From Isoptericola sp044389085 (GTDB taxonomy: Bacteria; Actinomycetota; Actinomycetes; Actinomycetales; Cellulomonadaceae), in assembly GCF_044389085.1 (NCBI RefSeq), contig NZ_JBIRXP010000002.1:372001-436000 (forward strand): 64,000 nt of DNA, written 5' to 3'. This document shows, piece by piece, positions 49,398 to 56,867 of this stretch; position 1 is the stretch's first letter; every line of letters starts with the position of its first letter. Under the pieces are notes generated by a model that did no database searches, was not told where the DNA came from, and saw only the letters and a program-made list of their open reading frames with translations. The position numbers and the translations under genes were made by a program.

Positions 49398-50573
49398 TCA
49401 GCCGAGGTGCGCCACCACGTGGTCGACGCACGCCGTGAGGGCGCGCACGTCGTCCGGCTCGACGGCCGGGAAGACGCCCACGCGCAGCTGGTTGCGGCCG
49501 AGCTTGCGGTACGGGAACACGTCGACGACGCCGTTCTCGCGCAGGACGCGGACGACGGCCGCGGCGTCGATCGCGTCGTCCAGGTCGATCGTCGCCACGA
49601 CGGTGGACCGCTCGACCGGGTCGGTGACGAACGGCGTCGCCCACTCGCGCGCGTCCGCCCAGTCGTAGAGCACGCCGGCGGACTCCGCGGTGCGGGCGGT
49701 GGACCAGGCGAGGCCGCCCTGCTCCAGGAGCCACTCGACCTGCTCGGCGAGCAGCACCAGCGTCGCGACGGCGGGCGTGTTGAGCGTCTGGTCGAGGCGC
49801 GAGTTGGCCAGCGCGGTGGTGAGCGAGAGGAACTCCGGCACCCACCGGCCGGTCGACGTCCCGGCCGTGGCCTCGACCCGCTCCGCGCGGTCGACGGCGG
49901 CAGGGGAGCAGACGGCGAGCCACAGGCCCCCGTCGGCCGCGAGGACCTTCTGCGGCCCGAAGTAGTAGACGTCGGTGTCGGCGACGTCGACGGGTAGCGC
50001 GCCCGCCCCGGACGTCGCGTCGACGAGGAGCAGGGCCCCGTCGGCGCGCGCCTCCTGCACCTGGCGCACCGGCGCCATCGCGCCCGTCGAGGTCTCGTTG
50101 TGCGGCGTCGCGTACACGTCGACCCCCTGGACCGGCGCGAGGTGGGCCACGGTGCCCGGCTCGGCCGACACCACGTCCGGGTCGGCGAGGAAGGGCGCGC
50201 GGGTGGTCGCCGCGGCGAACTTGCCGCCGAACTCCCCGAAAACGGCGTGCTGCGCGCGACGCTCGACGAGGCACGCGGCGGCGATCTCCCAGAACGCCGA
50301 CGAGCCGCCGTTGCCGAGCGCCACCTCGTACCCCTCGGGCAGGGCGAACAGCTCGCCCAGGCCGGTCCGGACCCGCCGCACGAGGTCCTTCACCGGGGGC
50401 TGCCGGTGCGACGTCCCCAGCACCGGGGCCGCGGGGTCGCCCGCCGCGGCGAGCGCGGCGACCTGGGCGGGGCGCACCTTGGACGGGCCGGAGCCGAACC
50501 GGCCGTCGGCCGGCAGGAGCGACGCCGGGATGACGACGCTCGGGTGGTTCGGGTGGCTCGACGCAGCGGGCAT
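49398..50573 (-). CDS. serC: Phosphoserine aminotransferase
   Basis: 391-residue class V PLP aminotransferase for L-serine (and pyridoxal phosphate) synthesis. It matches the actinobacterial SerC type (TIGR01366). Motifs are FGSGPSKVRPAQ, LGTSHRQPPVKDLVRRVR, LGNGGSSAFWEIAA and TPHNETSTGAM. The PLP lysine is Lys209 in YYFGPQKVLAADGG. The ATG at 50573 has GGAG a few nt upstream. It is divergent from a DtxR-family gene across a 147-bp region. Confidence 0.94.
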   Translation of the reverse strand: MPAASSHPNHPSVVIPASLLPADGRFGSGPSKVRPAQVAALAAAGDPAAPVLGTSHRQPPVKDLVRRVRTGLGELFALPEGYEVALGNGGSSAFWEIAAACLVERRAQHAVFGEFGGKFAAATTRAPFLADPDVVSAEPGTVAHLAPVQGVDVYATPHNETSTGAMAPVRQVQEARADGALLLVDATSGAGALPVDVADTDVYYFGPQKVLAADGGLWLAVCSPAAVDRAERVEATAGTSTGRWVPEFLSLTTALANSRLDQTLNTPAVATLVLLAEQVEWLLEQGGLAWSTARTAESAGVLYDWADAREWATPFVTDPVERSTVVATIDLDDAIDAAAVVRVLRENGVVDVFPYRKLGRNQLRVGVFPAVEPDDVRALTACVDHVVAHLG

Positions 50574-50687
50574 GGTGTCTCCGGTTCCGGGCGAGGGGGA
50601 GCGGGGCGTCGGTGGGGCAGGGCAGGATGTCACGCCGGAGCGCGCACGACGGCGCCGCGCGACCCGGCCTGCGCCCACGCGTGCGAA

Positions 50688-50715
50688 TAGACTAGGCCGC
50701 GCCGAAAGACGGGAG
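50688..50715 (+). promoter_or_regulatory. dtxR-like gene promoter and ribosome site
   Basis: A TAGACT -10 box lies at 50688-50693, followed by a short leader and GGGAG (50711-50715), 5 nt before the GTG at 50721. The ribosome site selects 50721 over the in-frame GTG at 50715. Confidence 0.5.
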
Positions 50716-50720
50716 TGGAC

Positions 50721-51440
50721 GTGACCGACCTGATCGACACCACCGAGATGTACCTCAAGACGATCTACGAGCTCGGTGAGGAGGGCATCCCGCCGCTCCG
50801 CGCCCGCATCGCCGAACGCCTGGGGCACTCCGGGCCGACGGTGTCGCAGACGGTGGCGCGCATGGAGCGCGACGGTCTCGTCGTCGTGACGGGCGACCGG
50901 CACCTGGAGCTCACCGAGGACGGGCAGGCGAAGGCGACCCGGGTGATGCGCAAGCACCGCCTCGCCGAGCGCCTCCTCACCGACGTCATCAAGCTCGACT
51001 GGGAGCAGGTGCACACCGAGGCGTGCCGCTGGGAGCACGTGATGAGCGACCTCGTCGAGAGGCGGCTCGTCACCCTGCTCGACCATCCCCACGCCGACCC
51101 CTACGGCAACCCCATCCCGGGGCTGTCGGAGCTGGGGGAGCAGTACCAGGACGTGCCGTTCCTCGAGGGCGTGCAGTCCCTGCCGGGCGTGCTGGAGGCG
51201 CGCCGGGCGAAGGGCCTGGCGGACGGGGACGGCGTCGAGCTGGTGCTGCAGCGGATCGCCGAGCCGCTCCAGGTGGACATCGAGCTGCTGGCCCGGCTGG
51301 CCGAGTCCGGCCTCCTGCCGGGCGCGCAGATCACGGCGCGTGCCGCCGGTGACGACGTCGCGGTGGAGGTGGAGGGGTCCGGCATCGTGCTCGACCTCCC
51401 CGAGGAGCTCGCCAAGCACCTGTTCGTCGCGGGCCGCTGA
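50721..51440 (+). CDS. DtxR/IdeR-family metal-dependent transcriptional regulator
   Basis: 239-residue repressor. N-terminal winged helix (LIDTTEMYLKTIYELGEEGIPPLRARIAERLGHSGPTVSQTVARMERDGL), dimerisation and metal domain with HRLAERLLTDVIKLDWEQVHTEACRWEHVMSD (conserved Cys/Glu/His ligands in EACRWEH), the HPHADPYGNPIP stretch with ligand His residues, and a C-terminal SH3-like domain (about 150-239). Full length for DtxR/IdeR. It probably controls iron uptake genes. Mn-specific MntR-type members are shorter. Confidence 0.94.
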   Translation: MTDLIDTTEMYLKTIYELGEEGIPPLRARIAERLGHSGPTVSQTVARMERDGLVVVTGDRHLELTEDGQAKATRVMRKHRLAERLLTDVIKLDWEQVHTEACRWEHVMSDLVERRLVTLLDHPHADPYGNPIPGLSELGEQYQDVPFLEGVQSLPGVLEARRAKGLADGDGVELVLQRIAEPLQVDIELLARLAESGLLPGAQITARAAGDDVAVEVEGSGIVLDLPEELAKHLFVAGR

Positions 51441-51481
51441 CCTGCACCGCTGCCCCGGGCGGGGGGCCGGCACGCCGCATC

Positions 51482-51522
51482 GTGACCGCAGCGTGACATC
51501 GCCCGGGGTTGTCCGGTACGGT
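51482..51522 (+). promoter_or_regulatory. nlpC-1 promoter with 11-bp GTGACC/GTGACA repeat
   Basis: GTGACC (51482-51487) and GTGACA (51493-51498) start 11 bp apart. The second serves as -35, 18 bp from a TACGGT -10 (51517-51522). The same design precedes the second hydrolase. The repeat fits an OmpR-family regulator such as MtrA. Confidence 0.6.
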
Positions 51523-51539
51523 CGGGGGCGCTCGCCGGA

Positions 51540-51740
51540 GCTCATCCTGCGGGCGCTCGACCGGACGCCGAACCCTGCCACCGGCCGAGCTCCACGGACA
51601 TCCGCACGGCAGGAGCGGGGGACCCACTTCGGGCGTCGGTGACGACGTCCTCGGGGTGAAGCCGGACGGGCCCGGTCTCGGGCACGGACGGCCGGGTGTT
51701 TCTCCCACCCGAACCCGACAGCTGACCTCGCAGGCGACAG
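51540..51740 (+). promoter_or_regulatory. c-di-AMP (ydaO/yuaA-type) riboswitch, copy 1
   Basis: The leader between promoter and ribosome site carries the conserved blocks of ydaO-type riboswitches: GCCGAACCCTGC near 51567, a GGGGGACCCA block, GGGTGAAG, and the 3' block GGCCGGGTGTTTCTCCCACC to CCGACAGCTGACC. The final 41 nt (51690-51730) are identical to copy 2. Such riboswitches turn genes off when c-di-AMP is high and typically control wall hydrolases in Actinobacteria. Ends are approximate. Confidence 0.88.
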
Positions 51741-51753
51741 GAGAGGTAGACAC

Positions 51754-52548
51754 GTGAGCGCACGCACGAACCACGGCCGGCACCGCGCCGCCCGTCGTCC
51801 GATCGCCCTCGCCCCGTCCGGTACCGCCGGCCGCCGTGTGGCCGTCGCCGCCGCCGCCGGTGGCCTCCTGGTCTCGACCTTCGCCAGCGCCGGCGCCGCG
51901 CAGGCCGCCCCGGTCGACACCGACGCCGCCAAGAAGCTCAGCACCGTCGACCTCGGTGCGCTGACCGACCAGGCCCGCCAGGCCCTCGAGGCCGCCCCGG
52001 TCGTCACCGTCGACGCCAAGGCGAAGGTCGACGTCGAGAAGGTCACCGCGAAGATCGCGTCCAAGGCCGAGATCACCCCGGCGCCCGAGCCCGAGCCCGA
52101 GCCGGAGCCCGTGGTCGAGGAGGTCGCCTCCAGCGCGTCCGACGCCACGTCGCGCTCCACCGACACCGCCTCCCGCTCCGAGGAGCGCACGGCCGTCGAG
52201 GCGCCCGCCTCGGCCAACGGCTCGTCGATCGTCTCCATCGCGATGCGCTACGTGGGCGTCCCGTACGTCTCCGGCGGCAGCAGCCCCTCCGGGTTCGACT
52301 GCTCCGGCCTGACGCAGTACGTGTACGCGCAGGTCGGCATCAACCTGCCGCGCACCTCGTCCGCGCAGCGCAACGCCGGCACCGTGGTGTCGGCCGCCGA
52401 GGCGCAGCCGGGCGACCTCATCTGGACCCCGGGCCACGTCGCGATCTACGCCGGCGGCGGCATGCAGATCGACGCCCCGAAGCCGGGCGACGTCGTGAAG
52501 TACCGGTCGATCTGGCAGTCGAACCCCACGTTCATCCGCGTCGGCTGA
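51754..52548 (+). CDS. Secreted NlpC/P60 peptidoglycan hydrolase, copy 1
   Basis: 264-residue exported endopeptidase that cuts wall peptide bonds. The signal segment is about 30-50 (AVAAAAGGLLVSTFASAGAAQA), then a spacer with an EPEPEPEP repeat and Ser/Thr stretch (about 55-150), and the C-terminal NlpC/P60 domain (about 153-264). Catalytic Cys183 is in SGFDCSGLT and His228 in PGHVAIY. A ribosome site GGAGAGG (51740-51746) sits just after the riboswitch. It is a tandem duplicate of the next gene: spacer, signal region and domain align closely. Confidence 0.94.
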   Translation: MSARTNHGRHRAARRPIALAPSGTAGRRVAVAAAAGGLLVSTFASAGAAQAAPVDTDAAKKLSTVDLGALTDQARQALEAAPVVTVDAKAKVDVEKVTAKIASKAEITPAPEPEPEPEPVVEEVASSASDATSRSTDTASRSEERTAVEAPASANGSSIVSIAMRYVGVPYVSGGSSPSGFDCSGLTQYVYAQVGINLPRTSSAQRNAGTVVSAAEAQPGDLIWTPGHVAIYAGGGMQIDAPKPGDVVKYRSIWQSNPTFIRVG

Positions 52549-52568
52549 GTCCGTCCCCGACGCTCCCG

Positions 52569-52605
52569 CGAAGCCCCGCCGTGCCCTCCGCACGGCGGGG
52601 CTTCG
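52569..52605 (+). terminator. Terminator after nlpC copy 1
   Basis: A perfect 16-bp stem (52569-52584 with 52590-52605) and a 5-nt loop, 21 bp after the stop. It separates the two duplicated units, so copy 2 has its own transcript. Confidence 0.8.
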
Positions 52606-52669
52606 TCGTGCGCGGGTAACCGGTTCGACCTGCGCAGATGTGACGTGGAGCACGTCGTCCACAGGCGTC

Positions 52670-52709
52670 GTGATCGAAACGTGACATCGCCTGGCGCGTC
52701 CGCTACGGT
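52670..52709 (+). promoter_or_regulatory. nlpC-2 promoter with 11-bp GTGATC/GTGACA repeat
   Basis: GTGATC (52670-52675) and GTGACA (52681-52686) are 11 bp apart. GTGACA acts as -35, 17 bp from TACGGT (52704-52709). This repeats the layout at 51482-51522. Confidence 0.6.
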
Positions 52710-52724
52710 GTCAACCACTCGGCG

Positions 52725-52915
52725 GTGATCCGCCGGGTCTCGACCGGAACGCCGAGCCCTGCAGCCGGTCGGGGACCTTAACCGCACGCAGGGGCGGGGG
52801 ACCCAATTTCGGGCGCTGATCCATGGCGTCCTTGGGGTGAAGTCGCACGGACCTGGTCCGTGCGGCCGGGTGTTTCTCCCACCCGAACCCGACAGCTGAC
52901 CTCGTAGGCGACAGG
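52725..52915 (+). promoter_or_regulatory. c-di-AMP (ydaO/yuaA-type) riboswitch, copy 2
   Basis: Same conserved blocks as copy 1: GCCGAGCCCTGC near 52751, GGGGGACCCA (52796-52805), GGGGTGAAG and the identical 41-nt 3' block (52864-52904). The intervening stems differ in sequence but keep pairing (for example CGCACGGACC with GGTCCGTGCG). Ends are approximate. Confidence 0.9.
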
Positions 52916-52928
52916 AGAGGGAACACAC

Positions 52929-53744
52929 GTGAACGCACGTACCACGCGCGCCCGGCACCGTGCCGCGCGCCGTCCGCTCGGCGGGCTGGTCCAGAGCGTC
53001 GGCTCCTCGGTGACCGGCCGTCGGGCCGTCGTCGCCGCTGCAGCCGGCGGCCTGCTCGTCTCGACCTTCGCCAGCGCGAGCGCCGCCCAGGCGGCCCCGG
53101 TGGACACCGACTCGGCGAAGAAGCTCAGCACCGTCGACCTCGGCGCCCTGAGCGACCAGGCCCGCGAGGCTCTCGAGGCGGCTCCGGTCGTCGAGGTCGA
53201 GGCCAAGGCCAAGGTCGACATGGAGACCATCAACGCGAAGATCGCCGCGAAGGCGGAGATCACCCCGGCGCCCGAGCCTGAGCCCGAGCCGGAGCCGGAG
53301 CCCGTCGTCGAGGAGGCCACCGAGCGCTCCACCGACACCGCCTCCCGCTCCGCCGAGCGCACCGAGGCGCCGGCCGCCGCCGAGACGTCGTCCAGCTCGT
53401 CGCTGGGCCAGCAGGCCGTCTCGATCGCGATGCGCTACATCGGGACGCCCTACGTCGTCGGCGGCGGCAGCCCGTCCGGCTTCGACTGCTCGGGCCTCAC
53501 GTCCTACGTGTACGGGCAGCTCGGCATCGACCTGCCGCGCACCTCGTCGGACCAGCGCTACGCGGGCACGCAGATCCCCTTCTCGGAGCTGCAGCCGGGC
53601 GACCTCATCTGGAGCCCCGGCCACATCGCCATCTACGCGGGCGACGGGATGGTCGTCGAGGCCTCCCGCCCGATCAACTGGGAGACGGGCTACCACAAGA
53701 TGTGGCAGTCCGCGTCGGACGCCGTCGCGCTCCGGGTCTTCTGA
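52929..53744 (+). CDS. Secreted NlpC/P60 peptidoglycan hydrolase, copy 2
   Basis: 271-residue paralogue of the preceding gene. Basic N-terminus, signal segment about 30-52 (VVAAAAGGLLVSTFASASAAQA), acidic EPEPEPEPEP spacer and NlpC/P60 domain with Cys187 (SGFDCSGLTSY) and His232 (PGHIAIY). The C-terminus differs from copy 1 (RPINWETGYHKMWQSASDAV), so the enzymes may differ in substrate fit. Ribosome site GGAGAGGG at 52914-52921. Control by its own riboswitch and promoter indicates parallel regulation. Confidence 0.94.
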   Translation: MNARTTRARHRAARRPLGGLVQSVGSSVTGRRAVVAAAAGGLLVSTFASASAAQAAPVDTDSAKKLSTVDLGALSDQAREALEAAPVVEVEAKAKVDMETINAKIAAKAEITPAPEPEPEPEPEPVVEEATERSTDTASRSAERTEAPAAAETSSSSSLGQQAVSIAMRYIGTPYVVGGGSPSGFDCSGLTSYVYGQLGIDLPRTSSDQRYAGTQIPFSELQPGDLIWSPGHIAIYAGDGMVVEASRPINWETGYHKMWQSASDAVALRVF

Positions 53745-53778
53745 TCGGCCGCGGCCACCGGGCCGCGTACCCCTCGCC

Positions 53779-53810
53779 TCGACCCCCGGGCTCCCCAGCC
53801 CGGGGGTCGA
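53779..53810 (+). terminator. Terminator after nlpC copy 2
   Basis: A perfect 14-bp stem (53779-53792 with 53797-53810) closed by CCCC, 34 bp after the stop. Confidence 0.8.
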
Positions 53811-53919
53811 CGCGTCTGTCACCCGCTTTGCTGTGCCTTGCGCCATCCTTTCGCTAGGCTTGAACCAGGCGCCCTCGAGGACGAGGGTGCGGTCCTCGCC
53901 AGCGGACAGGAGGCGCGAG

Positions 53920-54879
53920 ATGACACGGCCTGAGGTCGTCCTGGTAGGTGTCGACGGGTCTGCAGCCAGCCTGCACGCCCTCGACTGGGCCGCCGCGTAC
54001 GCGCGGCGCGTGGGGTGGGGGCTGCACGTCGTGTGCTCCTACTCGTTGCCGTCGTTCACGGCCGCGTCCCTCGACGGCGGGTACGCCGCCCTGGACGACA
54101 CGGCGATCCAGGAGGGCGCCAAGGCCGTCCTCGCCGAGGCGGAGGAACGCGTCGCCGGCAGCGGCGTCCCGGTGACGGGGACCGTCGCGACTGGGGACGC
54201 GGCCGGCGTGCTCGTCGAGATGTCGCGCGAGCACGCGCTCGCCGTCGTGGGGACCCGTGGCAAGGGAGGGTTCACCGAGCGGCTGCTCGGCACCGTCTCG
54301 TCCGCCCTGCCGGCGCACGCGCACTGCCCCACGGTCGTGGTGCCCTACCGCGGGGAGGGCGGGGGCAGCACCGACACGACGGACCGGCGCGACGGCGACG
54401 CCGTGCACGAGGTGCGCCGCATCGTCGTGGGCGTCGACGGCTCGCCGTCGGCCGAGGTCGCGCTGAAGCACGCCGTCGCGCAGGCGAGGGCCTGGGGCGC
54501 CGAGCTCGTCGCCGTCGCGGGGGTCCCGCTCGGCGGCGGGGCCGGGATCCTGGCGTGGCTGCCGTCGCAGATCGACCACGAGACCGTGCTGGCCGACGTC
54601 AAGGCGGGCCTCGACGTGACCGTCGACCGCGCCCAGGCCGCCAACCCCGGCGTGACGATCAAGCGGCACGTCCTCGACGGCACCGGGGCGGAGCTGCTCA
54701 CCGAGTTCTCCACCGGGGCCGACCTCCTCGTCGTCGGCTCCCGCGGCCGCGGCGGCTTCCGCGGTCTGCTGCTCGGGTCCACCAGCCAGGCGGTGCTGCA
54801 CCACTCCGCCTGCCCGGTGCTGGTCGTGACCCGCAAGTGCGACGAGGAGCTCGACCAGGACGACGCCTCCGCGGCCTGA
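53920..54879 (+). CDS. Tandem universal stress protein
   Basis: 319-residue cytosolic protein with two UspA domains (about 4-148 and 163-308). Each has the start VLVGVDGS/IVVGVDGS and the ATP-binding motif G-x2-G-x9-G-S/T (GTRGKGGFTERLLGTVSS; GSRGRGGFRGLLLGSTSQ). Tandem UspA proteins in Actinobacteria often respond to hypoxia or stationary phase. The ATG at 53920 follows AGGAGG (53908-53913). TAGGCT (53855-53860) is a possible -10. It ends 5 bp before a 31-bp hairpin. Confidence 0.93.
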   Translation: MTRPEVVLVGVDGSAASLHALDWAAAYARRVGWGLHVVCSYSLPSFTAASLDGGYAALDDTAIQEGAKAVLAEAEERVAGSGVPVTGTVATGDAAGVLVEMSREHALAVVGTRGKGGFTERLLGTVSSALPAHAHCPTVVVPYRGEGGGSTDTTDRRDGDAVHEVRRIVVGVDGSPSAEVALKHAVAQARAWGAELVAVAGVPLGGGAGILAWLPSQIDHETVLADVKAGLDVTVDRAQAANPGVTIKRHVLDGTGAELLTEFSTGADLLVVGSRGRGGFRGLLLGSTSQAVLHHSACPVLVVTRKCDEELDQDDASAA

Positions 54880-54883
54880 TCAA

Positions 54884-54949
54884 GCGTTGTGAGCGCGATT
54901 TCGGGGACAATTCGCGACCGAATTGTCCCCGAAATCGCGCTCACAACGC
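54884..54949. terminator. 31-bp hairpin, left copy flanking the DUF559 gene
   Basis: Arms 54884-54914 and 54919-54949 pair perfectly around a 4-nt loop. The outer 26 nt of each arm are identical to the hairpin at 55932. It starts 5 bp after the universal stress protein stop. Confidence 0.75.
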
Positions 54950-55012
54950 CTTGCCGGTCCGAGCCTGTGGAGAACCGTCACGGGCCGGCTGGTGGGACGG
55001 CACAGTCGGGGC

Positions 55013-55939
55013 ATGGCTCGCTCAGCCCCACCACGAGATTCACGGCTCCCTCCCGGACCGTTCGACGTCGCGACTGCCGTGGCTTCAGGCGTCACGCCCG
55101 ACCGTCTGCGGACGACGACGTTCGAGGCGCCGTTCCACGGGATCCGCGCGACGCGAGGCAGCATCGGCTCTTTGTACGACCGATGCGTGGCGCTCGCCCA
55201 GGCGCTGGGCGACGGCGTGGTGTTCGGGCATGTCACGGCGCTGCGGTTGCTCGAGGTCGAGGTCCCGTGGACTCTCGCGGGAGACGACAGGTTGCACGTG
55301 GTCGCCCGGCATCCCCAGGACCGTCCGCGCCGGACGCGGGGCGGGGTGGTGGCGCACTGGTCGCGTCAGGCACTGCTGGGGACGGCCGCCGTCGGGGAGC
55401 TGGCCGTCACGTCGCCCGAGCAGACCTTCGTCCATGTCGCCACGGGCCTTCGCATGCCGGACGACGTGGTCGTGCTGGGCGACGCCATGATGCGGCGCCA
55501 GGCGATGCTGACGACGCCCGCCCGGTTGGTCGACGCCGCCGAACGCACCTTCAAGGTGAAGGGGATCGTGCGGGTCCGAGAACAGATCGAGCGGATGCGA
55601 CCCGGGACGGACTCCTCGCCGGAATCGCGGACGCGGCTCGCCCTCGTGGACGCACACCTCCCGTGTCCGCACGTGAACCAGGTCGTGCGTGCCCCTGGCG
55701 GTGAGTACGTCAAGCGGGTCGACCTGCTGTACCCCGACCTGAAGATCGCCATCGAGTACGACGGGGACCAGCATCGCACCGACAGGGCTCAGTGGCGTGA
55801 GGACGTCAGGGCACGGCGCCGGCTCGAGGAGCTGGGGTGGATCGTGATCGTCGTGGTCGCCGATGACGTGCGCGAACCCCGTTCCTTGGTCGCCCGGGTC
55901 CGGGCCGCCATCCGCTCCAGGACGGGAACCGCGTTGTGA
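55013..55939 (+). CDS. DUF559-domain protein (Vsr-like nuclease fold)
   Basis: 308-residue protein whose C-terminal third (about 215-308) is a DUF559/Vsr-like endonuclease domain: KRVDLLYPDLKIAIEYDGDQHRTDRAQWREDVRARRRLEELGW, with Asp and Glu-Tyr-Asp in the places of metal-binding residues. The N-terminal two thirds resemble the AbiEi-like helical/winged-helix region found in many actinobacterial DUF559 proteins (VATAVASGVTPDRLR, VVFGHVTALRLLEVEVP). Its role is unknown. Defence or DNA metabolism has been proposed for such genes. The ATG at 55013 is preferred since upstream codons lie in the left hairpin. The stop codon lies inside the right hairpin. Confidence 0.85.
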   Translation: MARSAPPRDSRLPPGPFDVATAVASGVTPDRLRTTTFEAPFHGIRATRGSIGSLYDRCVALAQALGDGVVFGHVTALRLLEVEVPWTLAGDDRLHVVARHPQDRPRRTRGGVVAHWSRQALLGTAAVGELAVTSPEQTFVHVATGLRMPDDVVVLGDAMMRRQAMLTTPARLVDAAERTFKVKGIVRVREQIERMRPGTDSSPESRTRLALVDAHLPCPHVNQVVRAPGGEYVKRVDLLYPDLKIAIEYDGDQHRTDRAQWREDVRARRRLEELGWIVIVVVADDVREPRSLVARVRAAIRSRTGTAL

Positions 55940-55995
55940 GCGCGATTTCGGGGACAAACGCCACCCGGATTGTCCCCGAAATCGCGCTCACAACG
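55932..55995. terminator. 26-bp hairpin, right copy flanking the DUF559 gene
   Basis: Arms 55932-55957 and 55970-55995 pair perfectly around a 12-nt loop. The arms are identical to those at 54884-54949 but the loop is unrelated. It includes the DUF559 stop codon and ends 24 bp before the convergent permease stop. Confidence 0.75.
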
Positions 55996-56018
55996 TGTGG
56001 CGGTTGTCGTGGCAGGGG

Positions 56019-56867
56019 TCAGTGGCGGGTGCGGTACAGGTGCATGGTGATCGGGCCGAAGACGGCGGTGAGGACGACGGAGGCGACGAGGACCCAGACG
56101 ATCTCGCCGCCGTCGGGCGTGCCCGCCATCAGCCCGCGGACGGCGGTGACCAGGTGGGAGACCGGGTTGATCTCGACGAACCGCTGGAGCGCGGCGGGCA
56201 TGGTCGACGGGTCGACGAAGATGTTCGACGCGAACGTCAGCGGCATCAGCACCATCATCGACACGCCCATGACGGCGTTCGGGGTGCGCAGCAGCAGCCC
56301 CAGGATCGTGAAGATCCAGCTCAGCGAGAACGCGAACACGAGCAGCAGCAGCACACCGAGCACGACGCCGACGACCCCGCCGGCGGGGCGGAACCCGATG
56401 ATCAGTCCCAGGCCGATCGTCATGACCGAGGCGATGGAGTAGCGCACCGTGTCGCCGAGCAGGGCGCCGACGATCGGAGCCGGGCGCCAGATCGGCAGCG
56501 AACGGAACCGGTCGAAGACGCCCTTCGTGATGTCCGTGTTGAGCGTGTAGCCCGTGTACACGGTGACGATGACGATCGTCTGCACCAGGATGCCGGGCAG
56601 CAGGAACTGGATGTAGGCGGACGTCGAGCCCGCCAGCGCGCCCCCGAACAGGTACGTGAACATCAGCGTGAAGATCACGGGGGAGACCAGCACGTCGAAC
56701 AGCTGCTCGGGCACGTGCTTGATCTTCAGCAGGGCGCGCCACCCGAAGGTGAGGGTCATCGAGAGCGCCGAGGGCCGGGCGGGCCGCTCGGTGAGCGCCA
56801 CGGCCTGGCGCAGGGTGGTGGTCGTGATCTCGACCCGGTCGGACGAGGCGTCGGCGGACGCGGTCAT
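56019..56867 (-). CDS. DrrB-type ABC-2 transporter permease
   Basis: 282-residue membrane protein with six transmembrane helices, of the daunorubicin-resistance DrrB type. Family stretches are ALLKIKHVPEQLFDVLVSPVIFTLMFTYLFGG, DRFRSLPIWRPAPIVGALLGD and NPVSHLVTAVRGLMAG. The ATG at 56867 overlaps the ATPase gene stop (ATGA), so the two subunits are translationally coupled. Substrate is unknown, with lipids or drugs typical for the family. Confidence 0.93.
   Translation of the reverse strand: MTASADASSDRVEITTTTLRQAVALTERPARPSALSMTLTFGWRALLKIKHVPEQLFDVLVSPVIFTLMFTYLFGGALAGSTSAYIQFLLPGILVQTIVIVTVYTGYTLNTDITKGVFDRFRSLPIWRPAPIVGALLGDTVRYSIASVMTIGLGLIIGFRPAGGVVGVVLGVLLLLVFAFSLSWIFTILGLLLRTPNAVMGVSMMVLMPLTFASNIFVDPSTMPAALQRFVEINPVSHLVTAVRGLMAGTPDGGEIVWVLVASVVLTAVFGPITMHLYRTRH

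Noticed and set aside
52081..52115. Repeated GAGCCCGAGCC unit in the nlpC genes as a tandem-repeat element
   Set aside because: It encodes the Glu-Pro spacer of the hydrolase and is explained by coding sequence.
54884..55995. Insertion sequence or MITE
   Set aside because: No transposase and no target-site duplication visible. The repeats are internal palindromes, not terminal inverted repeats of one element.
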